Shown in pieces: positions 27,812 through 36,688 of a stretch of DNA of 64,000 nt (its first letter is position 1; each line of letters starts with the position of its first letter). This DNA comes from JAEMQF01 sp963775015 (GTDB lineage Bacteria > Pseudomonadota > Gammaproteobacteria > Burkholderiales > Burkholderiaceae_C): assembly GCA_963775015.1 (NCBI GenBank), contig CAVZHI010000016.1:29456-93455 (forward strand). The letters are read 5' to 3'. A program made the translations under genes and the position numbers. The notes under the pieces are model-generated. The model was not told the DNA's origin. It did not search any database and was given only the letters and a program-made list of their open reading frames with translations.

Positions 27812-29260
27812 TCACTGACCCTCACGAAATAGTACAACGCTGACCGTCTCGATCAGGACCAACAGGTCCAGGAACAGTGAATTATTCTTCACATAGTAGA
27901 GATCAAATTGATGTTTGCGCCGTGCGTCTTCCAAGCTCGCGCCGTAGCTGTAGCGCACCTGCGCCCAGCCGGTGACGCCGGGCTTGACGCTGTGGCGCAC
28001 GTCGTAAAAGGGAATCTGCTCCTTGAGCTGGGCGACGAAGCTGGGCCGCTCCGGGCGCGGCCCCACCAGGCTCATCTGGCCGTTGAGCACGCTGATGAGT
28101 TGCGGCAGCTCGTCGATGCGGGTCTTGCGCAGAAAGGCGCCCACGCGGGTCACGCGACTGTCGTTCTTGGTCGCCCAGCGCGCCACGCCGTCGCCCTCGG
28201 CATCACACCTCATGCTGCGAAACTTCAAGCACCAGAACAGCCGTCCGCCTTTGCCGACGCGCTCCTGGCGGTAAATGACGGGGCCGGGGCTGTCGAGCTT
28301 GATGGCGAGCACCGTGAGCAGCATCACGGGGCTCGTGAGGATGAGCAGCGCCCCTGAGCACAACGTGTCAAATAGCCGCTTGGCGATGCGCCGCGCGCGC
28401 CCCTGCACAAAGCCCTCGCCGTAGACGAGCCAGCTCGCCTTGAGGCTGTCGATGGGGACTTCGGACTTGGCGCGCTCCCAAAAACCCGCCAGGTCCATGA
28501 CCGGAATGCCCCGGATGCGGCACGCGAGCAACTCGTCCATCGGCACGCCCCCACCGCGCTGCTCGCGCTCGGCGACGATGATCTGGTCGATGCGGTGCTG
28601 CGCCACCAGCTCCTGCAGGCGCGCCTGGCGCGAGAACACCGGCGGGCTGCCCGCGGTGCTGTGCACGGGAACCTCGTCCCCGCTGGGGTAAAAACCGATC
28701 ACGTTGTTGGAGGCACGCGTGAGCGCAGCCAGGTCGCTGGCCACGGCATACGCCTGCGGCCCCGTGCCCACAATGAGAACGCGCGAGCGCGAGCGCACAT
28801 GGCGCAGCCAGTACAGTGCCGCGCGTACGAACACGAGTCCAATGAGCGCGTAGACGATGGCCGAGCTGAGCAGCAGCCTCAGGTACTCGCCCGGCAACAC
28901 CAGCCCCAGCACCAGATAGGTGAGGTACGCCCCCACCCCCATGGCCACCACGGTGCGCCACCACAGTGTGGGCACGCCGATGGGCGTGGGCCGGTACAGC
29001 CCGGCAAAGGAGTACATGAGCGAGACCACGAGCGCAAACTGGGCCGCGAACAGCACCATCTGGTGCAGTGCCAGGGGCGACCCCGCCCCCAGCGCGCTCA
29101 GCCCCGGCTCGCCCAGCCCTGCCTGCGTGAATCCCGCGCCAGTCACCACCCCGCCCTGCGTCACCCCGGCCAGCAGTACGGCCACAAACAGCAGCACCAT
29201 GTCGGCCAGCATCCCCGTGAAGGAGGCCACTGACACGTGATGCCGAAATACGCTGAACAT
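27812..29260 (-). CDS. Undecaprenyl-phosphate sugar phosphotransferase (EpsB/TIGR03013 type)
   Basis: 482 residues. The N-terminal half has about five membrane helices and a Rossmann-like segment (RSRVLIVGTGPQAYAVASDLAAL). The C-terminal bacterial sugar-transferase domain has KRLFDTLCSGALLILTSPVM, SPGPVIYRQERVGKGG, FLRKTRIDELPQLISVLNGQM in part, and SLVGPRPERP. It transfers a sugar-1-phosphate onto undecaprenyl phosphate, the first step of exopolysaccharide assembly. It is the first gene of the cluster; 141 bases separate it from the export gene. No other glycosyltransferase or polymerase is present in the window. Confidence 0.9.
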   Translation of the reverse strand: MFSVFRHHVSVASFTGMLADMVLLFVAVLLAGVTQGGVVTGAGFTQAGLGEPGLSALGAGSPLALHQMVLFAAQFALVVSLMYSFAGLYRPTPIGVPTLWWRTVVAMGVGAYLTYLVLGLVLPGEYLRLLLSSAIVYALIGLVFVRAALYWLRHVRSRSRVLIVGTGPQAYAVASDLAALTRASNNVIGFYPSGDEVPVHSTAGSPPVFSRQARLQELVAQHRIDQIIVAEREQRGGGVPMDELLACRIRGIPVMDLAGFWERAKSEVPIDSLKASWLVYGEGFVQGRARRIAKRLFDTLCSGALLILTSPVMLLTVLAIKLDSPGPVIYRQERVGKGGRLFWCLKFRSMRCDAEGDGVARWATKNDSRVTRVGAFLRKTRIDELPQLISVLNGQMSLVGPRPERPSFVAQLKEQIPFYDVRHSVKPGVTGWAQVRYSYGASLEDARRKHQFDLYYVKNNSLFLDLLVLIETVSVVLFREGQ

Positions 29261-29502
29261 GCATGTCCCTTCTGCTTGGCCGCCGGCGACTTGCCAGCGA
29301 CGGCGAATGAAGAAGAATTATCGGAACCCCCCGCCACATTCAAACCCCGCATCCGCGGGTGTGCGCGCTGGGTTTGCGTGCGGGATTGGGCAAAGGAAAG
29401 AGTTGCTGCGCGCCGCCCAACGCACCGTGGTTCCGGAGCCGCAGCCGGGGCCGGCTCCGGGCCTGCCATACTGCGTTCGCACACCCGCCGTGCCGCCGCG
29501 TC
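29261..29502. other. Divergent intergenic region, exopolysaccharide cluster / oxyR
   Basis: 242 bases. It includes a relatively AT-rich patch on the exopolysaccharide side (GAATGAAGAAGAATTATCGG around 29284-29303) that could hold that operon's promoter, and CCATACT near 29467 ahead of oxyR. No definite operator was found. Confidence 0.35.
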
Positions 29503-30426
29503 ATGACACTCACCGAGCTTCGTTACATCGTCGCCGTCGCCCGCGAGAAGCACTTCGGGCGTGCCGCCGAAGCCTGCTTCGTCTCGCAGCCCACGCTCAG
29601 CGTCTCGATCAAGAAGCTCGAAGAAGAGCTCGACGTGCGCATCTTCGAGCGCGGCACGAGCGAGGTCAGCGTCACGCCGCTCGGCGAAGAGATCGTGCGC
29701 CAGGCACAGGCGGTGCTCGAGCAGGCGCTGCAGATCCGGGAAATCGCCAAACGCGGCAAGGATCCTCTGGCTGGCGCGCTGCGCCTGGGAGTGATCTACA
29801 CGATCGGGCCCTACCTGCTGCCGGACCTCGTCAAGCAGGCGATCGAACGCGTGCCGCAGATGCCGCTGCTCCTGCAGGAGAACTTCACCGCGAAACTGCT
29901 CGAAATGCTGCGCACGGGCGATCTGGACTGCGCGATCATGGCCGAGCCCTTCCCCGACACCGGCCTGGCGAGCGCGCCGCTCTACGACGAGCCGTTCGTC
30001 GTCGCGTTGCCGCACCACCACGCGCTGACGCAGCGCAAGAGCATCAGCGCCGAAGAGCTGAAACACGAGACCATGCTGCTGCTCGGCACAGGCCATTGCT
30101 TTCGCGACCACGTGCTCGAGGTTTGCCCCGAGTACGCGCGTTTCTCGAGCGACGCCGAGGGCATCCGCAAGAGTTTCGAGGGCTCGTCGCTGGAAACGAT
30201 CAAGTACATGGTCGCCTCGGGCGTGGGCATCACGGTCGTGCCGCAACTCAGCGTCGCCAAGGATGCCCAGGGTCAGGTCACCTACCTGCCGTTTGCCGAC
30301 CCGGTGCCGACGCGCCGCGTCGTGCTCGTCTGGCGCCGGACGTTCACGCGCTACGAAGCGATCGCCGCGCTGCGCAACGCGATCTACGCCTGCGCCCTGG
30401 AAGGCGTGCGGCGCCTCACCGCCTGA
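29503..30426 (+). CDS. oxyR: Hydrogen-peroxide sensor and LysR-type regulator OxyR
   Basis: 307 residues. The N-terminal winged helix-turn-helix begins MTLTELRYIVAVAREKHFGRAAEACFVSQPTLS. In the effector domain the motif GTGHCFRDHVLEVC places cysteines at exactly 199 and 208, the pair that forms the regulatory disulfide in E. coli OxyR. The LQENFTAKLLEMLRTGDLD segment is also typical of OxyR. The frame is open further upstream but homology starts at 29503. It lies 112 bases upstream of dps, a classic OxyR target, on the same strand. Confidence 0.93.
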   Translation: MTLTELRYIVAVAREKHFGRAAEACFVSQPTLSVSIKKLEEELDVRIFERGTSEVSVTPLGEEIVRQAQAVLEQALQIREIAKRGKDPLAGALRLGVIYTIGPYLLPDLVKQAIERVPQMPLLLQENFTAKLLEMLRTGDLDCAIMAEPFPDTGLASAPLYDEPFVVALPHHHALTQRKSISAEELKHETMLLLGTGHCFRDHVLEVCPEYARFSSDAEGIRKSFEGSSLETIKYMVASGVGITVVPQLSVAKDAQGQVTYLPFADPVPTRRVVLVWRRTFTRYEAIAALRNAIYACALEGVRRLTA

Positions 30427-30538
30427 GCCGTCGGCTTCGGATCGCGGCCTATCGCGGCGTTCAATGCTTTCAACTGGATCGGCGGCGCGGCGTTGTCTAT
30501 CCTTTCGCCCATCGCCATCGAAAGAAAAGGGGCATTGA

Positions 30539-31045
30539 ATGGGCAAAAACCTCGAAACACGCGCCGCCGTCACTCGCATCGACATCGGAATCAGCGCCGA
30601 TCAGCGGGCCGACATCGCCGCCGGCCTCAGCCGGTTGCTCGCCGACACCTACACGCTCTACCTGACGACGCACAACTTCCACTGGAACGTCACCGGGCCG
30701 ATGTTCAATACGCTGCACACGATGTTCATGGCGCAGTACACCGAACTCTGGGGCGCCGTCGATCCGATCGCCGAGCGCATCCGCTCGCTCGGTCACGTGG
30801 CGCCGGGCTCGTCTGCGCAGTTCGGCAAGCTCGCGTCGGTGCCGGACGCCCCCGAGGTTCCGCCCAAAGCGCTGGCGATGGTGCGCCTGCTCGTTGACGG
30901 GCACGAAGCGGTGGCACGCACGGCGCGCAGCATCTTTCCGGTCGCTGCCAAGGCCGGCGACGAACCCACTGCGGACCTGTTGACGCAACGCATCGGCATT
31001 CACGAACAGGCGGCGTGGATGCTGCGCAGCTTGCTCGAGGACTGA
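30539..31045 (+). CDS. dps: Dps/ferritin-like DNA-protection and iron-storage protein
   Basis: 168 residues. The ferroxidase-site residues are present: HNFHWNVTGPMFNTLH (His48, His60) and WGAVDPIAERI (Asp75, Glu79). Dps forms a dodecamer that oxidises Fe(II) with hydrogen peroxide and stores it, protecting DNA. AAGAAAAGGGG sits just upstream of the ATG as ribosome site. The location behind oxyR suggests peroxide control, although I found no clear four-part OxyR operator in the 112-base gap. Confidence 0.93.
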   Translation: MGKNLETRAAVTRIDIGISADQRADIAAGLSRLLADTYTLYLTTHNFHWNVTGPMFNTLHTMFMAQYTELWGAVDPIAERIRSLGHVAPGSSAQFGKLASVPDAPEVPPKALAMVRLLVDGHEAVARTARSIFPVAAKAGDEPTADLLTQRIGIHEQAAWMLRSLLED

Positions 31046-31058
31046 CGGTCACGTTGCA

Positions 31059-31078
31059 CGCCCGTTGCCCTGCGGGCG
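31059..31078. terminator. Hairpin between convergent dps and cca
   Basis: CGCCCG at 31059-31064 and CGGGCG at 31073-31078 form a 6-bp GC stem with an 8-base loop, 14 bases after the dps stop. There is no T-run. Confidence 0.4.
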
Positions 31079-31103
31079 ACGCGGCGCCGACTCGCGTCGC
31101 GTC

Positions 31104-32264
31104 TCAGTTCGGCGGCGCCGCCAGCGTCAAAGCGATGGCTTGGCGCCGCGCTGCTTGGATCGCCTCTCCAACCTGAGGGCCGTGCAAGCCTGCCGCTGCG
31201 GCGTGCGCGGCGACGCCGGCCGTGTCGGCGTCGAGCGCCGCGCGCAAAACGCGCAACAGATGCGCCCGCTGCACCCAGGGTTCGTCGGCTCGCCCCGGGT
31301 TGGCGCGGGCGATGCATTCGCACGCGAGCAGCATCGCCTCGAACCGTGCCGGGCGGCGCAGCGCGTCGCAGCGCTCCAACAAGTCGAGCAGCGCCGCCGC
31401 ATCGAGCGCTTCGCTGCTCGCGACCGCGCCATGTTCACGCGCCGTCACTTCGGCAAGTTCGCGGCATTCGGCCGTGACGCGCAGGCGCTGGCACAGCGCA
31501 TTCAGCGCCGCCGGCGCGACGTCGTGGCCCAGGCACGCAAAACGTTGCGCCAGCCCGCCGCCGCGCTGCGCCGCGAGGTCCAGAGTTCGCAGGAGTCGGG
31601 CCGCGCCCGGCGATGCATCCCAAAGGGAGTCGACTTCCGGCAGCAACCTCGCCAAGGCGCCGCAGTCGCGCAACACGAGCAGCATGCGTGACGGCTGCGG
31701 CTCCATCAGGCCGCGCGCGAGTTCTTGCCAGACGCGCTCGGCGACGAGCGCATCGACTTCACCCGCATCGACCATGCGGCGCGCCAGGGCGAGCGTCTGC
31801 GGCGCGACCGTGAAGTCGTGGAATCGCGCCGCGAATCGCGCCAGGCGAAGGATCCGCACCGGGTCCTCGCCGAACGCCGGCGAGACGTGGCGCAGGATCC
31901 GCGCCTCGAGATCGCGCTGGCCTCCGTAGGGGTCCACGAGTGCGCCTTGCGCGTCGAGGGCCATCGCATTGATCGTCAGGTCACGCCGCGCGAGGTCCTG
32001 CGTGAGCGTCACCGACGGATCGGCGTGAAACGTGAAGCCGTGATAGCCCGGCGCCGTCTTGCGTTCGGTGCGCGCCAGGGCGTACTCCTCGTGGGTCTGC
32101 GGGTGCAGAAACACCGGGAAGTCGCGCCCGACGGGCGTGTAGCCCGCGGCGAGCATCTGCTCGGGCGTCGCGCCGACGACGACCCAGTCCTTGTCGATGC
32201 TCTTTCGACCGAGCAATGCGTCGCGCACCGCGCCGCCCACGACGTACGCCTGCAATTCGGGCAT
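31104..32264 (-). CDS. cca: CCA-adding tRNA nucleotidyltransferase
   Basis: 386 residues. The N-terminal nucleotidyltransferase domain starts MPELQAYVVGGAVRDALLGR and includes DKDWVVVGATPEQM, RDFPVFLHPQTHEEYALAR and the RRDLTINAMA motif. The template-reading region has DPVRILRLARFAARF. It builds or repairs the 3'-CCA of tRNA. At 386 residues it is near the length of E. coli Cca (412), with a shortened C-terminal region. The frame is open upstream to 32915 through the GST gene, but homology starts at 32264, 11 bases after the GST stop. Confidence 0.93.
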   Translation of the reverse strand: MPELQAYVVGGAVRDALLGRKSIDKDWVVVGATPEQMLAAGYTPVGRDFPVFLHPQTHEEYALARTERKTAPGYHGFTFHADPSVTLTQDLARRDLTINAMALDAQGALVDPYGGQRDLEARILRHVSPAFGEDPVRILRLARFAARFHDFTVAPQTLALARRMVDAGEVDALVAERVWQELARGLMEPQPSRMLLVLRDCGALARLLPEVDSLWDASPGAARLLRTLDLAAQRGGGLAQRFACLGHDVAPAALNALCQRLRVTAECRELAEVTAREHGAVASSEALDAAALLDLLERCDALRRPARFEAMLLACECIARANPGRADEPWVQRAHLLRVLRAALDADTAGVAAHAAAAGLHGPQVGEAIQAARRQAIALTLAAPPN

Positions 32265-32275
32265 CGGCTGCGGGC

Positions 32276-32950
32276 TCAAGGTCGCTGGCGGTACGGCTCG
32301 TCGAAGTCCAGAAAATCGTGCTCGGCCAAAGCGTCCTGGCGCCACGCCTGAAACGCCGGCAAGGCGAAGATTCGATCGACGTACGCGTCTGCCGCAGCGT
32401 TCACTGGAAGGCCATAGGTACGAATCCGCGTGCACACCGGGGCGAAGTAGGCGTCGGCGATGCTGAACCTGGCGAACAGGAACGGACCTCCGCTCTCGGC
32501 CAACCGCTCCGACCACATCTGCTCGATTCGCGCGAGGTCCTGCGCCACTGCGGGTTCGCGCAGCAGGCGCGTTCCGACGTCGGGCAAAGACGCCTCGAGG
32601 TTCATCGGGAAGCTGTTGCGCAGCGCCGTGAACCCGGAGTGCATTTCGGCGCACAGGCTGCGCGCGCGCGCGCGCTGCTTCGGATCCGCGGGCCAGAGTT
32701 GCAGCGCCGGGAACTTCTCTGCCAGGTACTCCGCGATCGCGAGCGTGTCCCAGACGGCGAATTCGGCGTCGAGCAGCAGCGGCGCCTTGCCGGTGGGTGC
32801 GAACTTGAGGATCTCGTTCTTGAACGGTGAGCCGGCGCTGAACGACAAGCGCAGCTTGACCTCTTCGAAGCCGATTTCGAAATGGCGCAGCAGCAGCCAG
32901 GGCCGCATCGACCACGACGAGTAGTTCTTGTTGCCGATGTAAAGCTTCAT
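32276..32950 (-). CDS. Glutathione S-transferase family protein
   Basis: 224 residues. The N-terminal thioredoxin-like domain starts MKLYIGNKNYSSWSMRPWLLLRHF and carries the glutathione-contacting segment GKAPLLLDAEFAVWDTLAIAEYLAEKF (quoted in part). The helical C-terminal domain includes FARFSIADAYFAPVCTR. The NYSSWSMRPW start is characteristic of a subgroup common in proteobacteria. The reaction is a glutathione-dependent conjugation or reduction; the substrate is unknown. It probably forms an operon with cca downstream (11 bases apart). Confidence 0.9.
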   Translation of the reverse strand: MKLYIGNKNYSSWSMRPWLLLRHFEIGFEEVKLRLSFSAGSPFKNEILKFAPTGKAPLLLDAEFAVWDTLAIAEYLAEKFPALQLWPADPKQRARARSLCAEMHSGFTALRNSFPMNLEASLPDVGTRLLREPAVAQDLARIEQMWSERLAESGGPFLFARFSIADAYFAPVCTRIRTYGLPVNAAADAYVDRIFALPAFQAWRQDALAEHDFLDFDEPYRQRP

Positions 32951-32980
32951 TCTTGCGGCTCCTTCATTGCGGGCGCCGCC

Positions 32981-33937
32981 TCAGCCGCGCCGCGCCCGCG
33001 CGCGGAGCAGGTTCAACCGCGCCACGCCGCGCCCCGCACCCAGGTACTGCGGAACGACGGCGTCAAGCGCGCTGGCGCGAATCCCCAAGCGCTCCAGCCC
33101 CGGCAACTGGCCGCTGGCCACGCTGGCAACTCGCATCGAATCGAGGTTGTCGCGCGACATCAGCGGCGTTCCCGGCAAGCACTCCATCGCAAGCGCCTGC
33201 AGCCTGCCCAATCCGGCCGGCAAGGCGAGCACGCGCCGCGGGTGCCCCGACCATTGGCCCGCCAGCGCGGCGAGTTCGCCGAGGGTATGAACATCCGGCC
33301 CCACGCATTCCAGCGTCATGCCGATCGTCGTCGGGTCGTCGACGCACTTCACGATCGCCGCCGCCACGTCTTCCACCCACACCGGTTGAAAGCGCGCGTC
33401 GGCGCCGGCCAGGGGCAGGACGGGCAGCAGCGCTTGCAGGGTGGCGAACAAGTTGAGGAAGCGGTCGCGCTCGCCGAAGATCACCGACGGTCGCAAGAGC
33501 GTCGTCTCCAGGCGCGCCGCCTTCAGCAGCGTCTCCCCGGCGGCCTTGGAGCGCAGGTAACGGCTCGGCGCCGTGTCGGCCACACCGAGCGCGCTGACGT
33601 GCACGATTCGGCGCACGCCGTTTTCCAGGCAGACCTGCGTCAACTTGCGTGGCAGTGCGACGTGGACCTGCTGAAACTGCGCCTCGCTGCCGTGCAGGAT
33701 CGCGACCAGGTTCACCACCGCGTCGCACCCCCGGACAAGGCGGCCAAGCTCGGCCGTGTTGTGAATGTCGGCCTGAATCACTTGAAGCGTCGGCAGCAGC
33801 TGGAGCGGCTTGGCGTTTGCGGTGCGCCGTGTCGCCACCGTGACGCAGCCGTCCGCCGCGCCCGCGCGCTCGACGAGGCGCGCGCAGACACTGCGCCCGA
33901 CGAACCCGGTGCCGCCCAAGACCAACACATTCGACAT
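32981..33937 (-). CDS. NDUFA9-like NAD(P)-binding epimerase/dehydratase-family protein
   Basis: 318 residues of the extended short-chain dehydrogenase fold. The N-terminal nucleotide-binding motif is VLVLGGTGFVGRSVCARL, with VVNLVAILHG and RIVHVSALGVADTAPSRYLRSKAAGE (Ser...Tyr...Lys; quoted in part). It resembles the atypical SDR a5 group that includes complex I subunit NDUFA9 and is common in betaproteobacteria. The YxxxK-like signature is altered to YLRSK. The function in bacteria is not established. It lies 30 bases upstream of the GST gene on the same strand. Confidence 0.85.
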   Translation of the reverse strand: MSNVLVLGGTGFVGRSVCARLVERAGAADGCVTVATRRTANAKPLQLLPTLQVIQADIHNTAELGRLVRGCDAVVNLVAILHGSEAQFQQVHVALPRKLTQVCLENGVRRIVHVSALGVADTAPSRYLRSKAAGETLLKAARLETTLLRPSVIFGERDRFLNLFATLQALLPVLPLAGADARFQPVWVEDVAAAIVKCVDDPTTIGMTLECVGPDVHTLGELAALAGQWSGHPRRVLALPAGLGRLQALAMECLPGTPLMSRDNLDSMRVASVASGQLPGLERLGIRASALDAVVPQYLGAGRGVARLNLLRARARRG

Positions 33938-34031
33938 CGCAATCCCTCATCTGCGGCAAATCGTGCCGCAACGCGTGTGAAGGCGCTATTCTGGCGTGTC
34001 GATCGCGGCCCGCAGGTTGGGCGATGTCAAA

Positions 34032-36092
34032 TCAAGGCAGATCGATTTCCGGAGGCGGCGCTTCGGCCAGGCGCGGGCCGATCACATCGCCGAGCCGCTC
34101 TTTCAGCGACGCCGGACGCTCGCTGAGCAGCGCCGCGTAGAACGCGCTGTTGCTGATGACCTTCTTCACGTAGTCGCGCGTTTCGTTGAACGGGATGTTC
34201 TCCGCCCACACCGCAGCTTCCAGGACCGGACCTTCGCGCCACTTGCGCGAGCGTGACGGGCCGGCGTTGTACGCCGCAGCGGCCATCGCGAGCGAGCCGC
34301 CGAAGTCGTCGAGAACGTACTTCAGGTAACTCGTTCCGAGTTTCAGGTTCGTCTGGCGTTCCGCAATTTGATCCGCTTGGTAACTCGCCAGGCCGATCTT
34401 GCGCGCCGTCCAGCGCGCCGTGGCGGGCATGATCTGCATCAACCCCATCGCGCCCACGTTCGACTTGGCGTCGACGATGAAACGCGACTCCTGGCGAATC
34501 AGCCCGAACACGTACGCCGGATCGAGGCCGATTTCGCGTGCACGCGCCTGAACTTCGGCGCGAAACGGCGTCGGGAAGCGCTGTTCCATGTCGACCTCGA
34601 CGCGAGTCCGATCGCTCGTATTGATGCAGCGGTCCCAGATTTCGCGGTCGCAGGCGATCTGCGCCGCGGCGAGCAGCTCGCGGTCGCCCAGGCCACGCAA
34701 GCTGAAGTTCCACTCGCGCACGCCCTCGGGGCGCAGCCCGAGTGTGATCAGCTGCAAAGCTCGCGTCAGACCGGGACGGCGTTGCGCCGCTTCGCGCTCG
34801 ACGTCGGTGAGCGGCGCCGGCCGCGCCGGCAGCGTGACCGGGATGCCGAGGTTTTCCGCAGCCAAGCCGCCGTAGAAGCTCAACTGCCCGGTAATGCTTT
34901 CGAGCAGCCCCTGCGCCTGGGCGCGCAGGGCATCGCCGTCCGGCGCTTCACGCGCCATCGCCAGCAAGGCGCGCGCCTTCCAGTAGACCCAGGCCGGATC
35001 GCGCTGCTCGGCCGCGCTCATCGCGTCGATGCCTTGCAGCACGGCGTGCCAGCGCGGCTGCCCGTTGTCGCCGCGCAGCGCGGCGCGCACCTTCCAGGCC
35101 AGGCTGTCATCGGTCCAGTCCAGGCTCACGCCCGCCTTCGCGGCGCGCATCTCGGTGCGCAAGAAATAGTCCGAAGCCTCGTTCTGCAGGCGCAGCGCCG
35201 CCTGTTTGGCCACCACCAGCCAGGCGGCTGCGGCCAGGTCGGCGGGCAAGGCGGTGTCCCAACGCTCGTTCAGCAACCGCGCCGCCGCGTCGGCGTCGCT
35301 GACCGCCAGGCGCATCAGCGCCAGCGCCGTGAACTCGGCGTCTGCGCGCGCCGCCGGACTGGCCTTGCGCGACAGGTAACGCGCCGGGTTGTCGTTCAAC
35401 TCCTGGACCTGGCTCGCGGCGGCGACGCTGATCATCACCGCGGCCTGGCGCGCTGCGCGCGGCTTGTTGTGCTCGACCGCCAGGCGCACCTTGCGCCAGA
35501 CGTCGGCGGGCGTGAAACGCTTCGCGTCGACCAACGCTGCAGCAAGCATCGCGCAACCGTCGTCGGCGTCGCGCTGTTCGTACCAATGCGTGAGCGCCTT
35601 GTCGCGCACTTCCTTGCCCGCCACATGCTCGGCGAGCAACGCATAACACGTGACTTCGCGGTCGTCGTTCATGCGAAAGCGCGGCATCTCGGCAGAGAAG
35701 TTGAGCCAGTCGCGGCGCCGCCCGAGTTCGAGCAGCCAGTCGTTGCGCAACCGGTCCTCGACGTAAGTCCCCGGCCAGCGCGCATAGAACGCATTCAACT
35801 CGTCCTGGCGCACCTCGTTCAGCCGGTCGCTCAAGTCCCAGTAGTCGACCCACATCGCCAGCGGGTGCTGGTGGGCCGCCGCCGCGCTGCGCGCAGCGAG
35901 CAACTTCGTGCGGTCCTTCTTGCGCAACGCCTCACGCGCGTCGATGATCGCGTTGTCGCCGGGTTGCGTCTGCGCCTGCACCGGCGTCATCGGCAGCGGC
36001 GCGGCCAGGCACACCAGGAGCGCCAGCGCGGCACCGCGGCTGCGAAACTCACCGAACACGACGTGTCGTTTCACCTTGACCTCTTCGCTCAT
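34032..36092 (-). CDS. slt: Soluble lytic murein transglycosylase (Slt70-like)
   Basis: About 686 residues. An exported N-terminus (residues 20-45, ending near PVQAQ) is followed by a long alpha-helical superhelical domain and a C-terminal SLT domain with the catalytic glutamate in RQESRFIVDAKSNVGAMG, then LMQIMPATARW and AYNAGPSRSRKW. It cleaves peptidoglycan with formation of 1,6-anhydromuramic acid in the periplasm. The start is ATG at 36092 behind GAGGGTGG; the frame upstream of it overlaps the divergent folate gene and is not conserved. It is divergent from the cyclo-ligase gene with about 16 bases between starts. Confidence 0.92.
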   Translation of the reverse strand: MSEEVKVKRHVVFGEFRSRGAALALLVCLAAPLPMTPVQAQTQPGDNAIIDAREALRKKDRTKLLAARSAAAAHQHPLAMWVDYWDLSDRLNEVRQDELNAFYARWPGTYVEDRLRNDWLLELGRRRDWLNFSAEMPRFRMNDDREVTCYALLAEHVAGKEVRDKALTHWYEQRDADDGCAMLAAALVDAKRFTPADVWRKVRLAVEHNKPRAARQAAVMISVAAASQVQELNDNPARYLSRKASPAARADAEFTALALMRLAVSDADAAARLLNERWDTALPADLAAAAWLVVAKQAALRLQNEASDYFLRTEMRAAKAGVSLDWTDDSLAWKVRAALRGDNGQPRWHAVLQGIDAMSAAEQRDPAWVYWKARALLAMAREAPDGDALRAQAQGLLESITGQLSFYGGLAAENLGIPVTLPARPAPLTDVEREAAQRRPGLTRALQLITLGLRPEGVREWNFSLRGLGDRELLAAAQIACDREIWDRCINTSDRTRVEVDMEQRFPTPFRAEVQARAREIGLDPAYVFGLIRQESRFIVDAKSNVGAMGLMQIMPATARWTARKIGLASYQADQIAERQTNLKLGTSYLKYVLDDFGGSLAMAAAAYNAGPSRSRKWREGPVLEAAVWAENIPFNETRDYVKKVISNSAFYAALLSERPASLKERLGDVIGPRLAEAPPPEIDLP

Positions 36093-36108
36093 CGAACCAC
36101 CCTCGCCA

Positions 36109-36666
36109 TTGCCCTCGGCGCGCGCCGCCTTGCGCGCCAGCCTGCTCGCTGCGCGCAGCGCCTTTGCCGGGGGGCCCGGGGCCGCTGCGGCCCACGCCGC
36201 CCTGGCCCAGCACCTGCTCGATGTTGTCAACACGCTGCAGCCCAACTGCCTCGGCGTGTATTGGCCGGTTCGCAGCGAATTTAGCGCAATCCAGGTGTTT
36301 CATCGCCCCGGCAGCCGTCACACATGGCCCTTGGCGCTGCCCTTTGTGCACAAGTCGCCCCCTCGAATGGAGTATCGCGCCTGGGACGGCGCGCCGCCAG
36401 CGTTGCGCGACGAAGCCGGAATGGCCAGCGTGCGGGGCGACCCTGTCGTACCCGACGTCGTTATCGTTCCCTGCCTAGGGTTCACCGACGCGGCGTACCG
36501 CCTTGGCTACGGCGGCGGCTATTTTGACCGCTGGCTTGGGGTGAATCCGCATGTCACGGCGATCGGGGTGGCGTGGGAAGTGGGTCGCATCGAGCCGGCC
36601 CTGTTTGCGCCAGAGCCTCACGATGTGCCGCTGACGCTCGTCGTCACGGAGCGCGGAGCGGCGTGA
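36109..36666 (+). CDS. 5-formyltetrahydrofolate cyclo-ligase (copy 1)
   Basis: About 185 residues from a TTG start, which is the only initiator near the expected N-terminus (SARAALRASLLAARSAF); the frame is open upstream to 35908 inside slt. Family motifs are CLGVYWPVRSEF, VIVPCLGFTDAAYRLGYGGGYFDRWL (quoted in part) with the GYGGGYFDR ATP/folate-binding signature, and LTLVVTERG at the end. The reaction is ATP-dependent conversion of 5-formyl-THF to 5,10-methenyl-THF, returning folate to the one-carbon pool. A second, divergent copy lies at 37166-37765. No ribosome site is visible. Confidence 0.82.
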   Translation: MPSARAALRASLLAARSAFAGGPGAAAAHAALAQHLLDVVNTLQPNCLGVYWPVRSEFSAIQVFHRPGSRHTWPLALPFVHKSPPRMEYRAWDGAPPALRDEAGMASVRGDPVVPDVVIVPCLGFTDAAYRLGYGGGYFDRWLGVNPHVTAIGVAWEVGRIEPALFAPEPHDVPLTLVVTERGAA

Positions 36667-36688
36667 CGCGGCGCGCCGACGCCGCAAG

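Noticed and set aside
30427..30538. OxyR operator upstream of dps
   Set aside because: CTAT is present once, but the four spaced ATAG/CTAT elements could not be aligned with the expected 7-base spacing.
31059..31078. A strong intrinsic terminator after dps
   Set aside because: The stem is short and lacks a T-tract, so it is listed only as a weak candidate.
32265..32915. N-terminal extension of cca
   Set aside because: The frame runs through the GST gene in another phase and has no conserved sequence.
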